Assembly (NCBI GenBank): GCA_947040495.1
Contig: CAMRBQ010000015.1
Location: forward strand, 1-36,748
Direction: 5' to 3'
Length of the DNA: 36,748 nt
From: an uncultured Spirochaetia bacterium
GTDB taxonomy: Bacteria; Spirochaetota; Brachyspiria; Brachyspirales; Brachyspiraceae
Part shown: positions 36,219 through 36,748 of the stretch, one piece after another
How the letters are laid out: each line of letters begins with the position of its first letter
How positions within the stretch are numbered: the stretch's first letter is position 1
The notes under the pieces: generated by a model
Database searches by the model: none
Told to the model about the DNA's origin: nothing
The model's input: only the letters and a program-made list of their open reading frames with translations
Position numbers and translations under genes: made by a program

Positions 36219-36748
36219 ATGAAGGCTATATTATTTTTATTTTTGTCAATATTTTTTATATCATGTGGTAATGACAAAAAAAGTGAAGGTCCAATAGAGA
36301 TAAACCTTACAACTCGTTATGCCTTGGGGCAAGGTAATATTTATAGTAAATACTTTATTGAAAAAGTAGAAAAATTTAATGAACTAAATAAAGGTAAAAT
36401 AATTGTTAATCATGAAGGTATTAGTGTAGAGTCTCAATATTTAGAAAAGATTAGAACTTCATTTACCTCAGGTAAACCACCGCATGTGTTTCAGGAATAT
36501 GGTGGTTCAAGGCTAGTAGATTATGTTGAAGCGAACGCTTTACTAGATATAAAACCATATTTAGATGCAGACCCTGAATGGAGAGATTCATTTTTAAATT
36601 TATTTAATAAATGGGAATATAAAGAATATCCAGGGATTTGGGGTATACCATTTAAAATGTATGCTCTTGGTTTGTTTTATAATGAAGAAATATTTGAAAA
36701 ATATAATTTAGAGCCTCCAAAAAACTGGGATGATTTAGAGAAAATATG
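36219..36748 (+). CDS. Extracellular solute-binding lipoprotein of an ABC sugar transporter (3' end outside window)
   Basis: The frame is open to the window end (176 codons seen). The N-terminus MKAILFLFLSIFFIS followed by C16-GND is a lipoprotein signal. The mature part shows family 1 solute-binding features: IEINLTTRYALG, a YFIEKVEKFNELNKGKIIVNHE strand-helix unit, a FTSGKPPHVFQEYGGSRLVDYVEANALLDI segment, then WGIPFKMYALGLFYNEEIFEKYNL and PPKNWDDLE. These are the usual AxGxxPDV-like and GIPxxxxxxxLYYNxxxFEKxGL-PPxTWDE marks of sugar-binding proteins. AAGGAG lies about 11 bases before ATG 36219. Permease genes would be expected beyond the window. Confidence 0.88.
   Translation, partial: MKAILFLFLSIFFISCGNDKKSEGPIEINLTTRYALGQGNIYSKYFIEKVEKFNELNKGKIIVNHEGISVESQYLEKIRTSFTSGKPPHVFQEYGGSRLVDYVEANALLDIKPYLDADPEWRDSFLNLFNKWEYKEYPGIWGIPFKMYALGLFYNEEIFEKYNLEPPKNWDDLEKI

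Noticed and set aside
1-36748. CRISPR array, prophage, transposase or rRNA genes
   Set aside because: No regularly spaced direct repeats, no phage or IS protein and no rRNA-like segment were seen on reading both strands.

Overview
The window is strongly A+T-rich and codes for a double-membraned bacterium (YidC, LolA, a TonB-dependent receptor, several lipoproteins). The Trep_Strep-type ECF transporter subunit, a large ankyrin protein, long TPR proteins and the general protein style point to a spirochaete, most likely Brachyspira or a close relative. That assignment is inference from protein character, not a database match. Most of the window is chromosomal housekeeping DNA. Good Shine-Dalgarno sites often select starts inside the longest ORF, including several TTG and GTG starts.

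Layout. 1-2.4 kb (+): nusB, whose frame is open to the window edge, overlapping a membrane-anchored TPR protein. 2.4-6.0 kb (-): a B12-type radical SAM protein overlapping a YkgJ-like cysteine cluster protein, then an ankyrin protein. 6.1-11.9 kb (-): the rpmH-rnpA-yidD-yidC-jag cluster, followed by a pyruvoyl-dependent arginine decarboxylase, tRNA-Ser(CGA) and a short RNase R. The cluster is headed by a perfect TTGACA-N17-TATAAT promoter. 12.2-19.4 kb (+): an arylsulfotransferase, a decayed uroporphyrinogen-decarboxylase-family gene on the opposite strand, a TonB receptor broken by two frameshifts, and a complete ECF transporter (S, T and fused double ATPase). 19.4-26.2 kb (+): a NIF3-family protein, a lipoprotein with a clear terminator, then dprA-topA-amidase. 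26.2-29.6 kb (-): murJ, a RadC-like protein with a nuclease-type tail, and a three-domain NifU. 29.8-33.0 kb (+): lolA, a RodZ-like protein and a deoxyhypusine-synthase-like enzyme. 33.0-35.9 kb (-): an unknown 508-residue protein, ybjQ-like and thiL. 36.2 kb to the end (+): the start of a solute-binding lipoprotein.

How it fits together. The rpmH cluster links ribosome, RNase P and membrane insertion. The arginine decarboxylase and the deoxyhypusine-synthase-like enzyme could be two steps of a polyamine (homospermidine-type) pathway, although they lie 24 kb apart. The arylsulfotransferase, TonB receptor and ECF genes look like an uptake and surface-metabolism island that is partly decaying. 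No CRISPR array, prophage, transposase or rRNA was seen. The most interesting items are the DHS-like enzyme with an altered active-site motif, the RadC fusion, the two decayed genes, the RNase R lacking cold-shock domains, and a terminator that sits inside the coding end of thiL.
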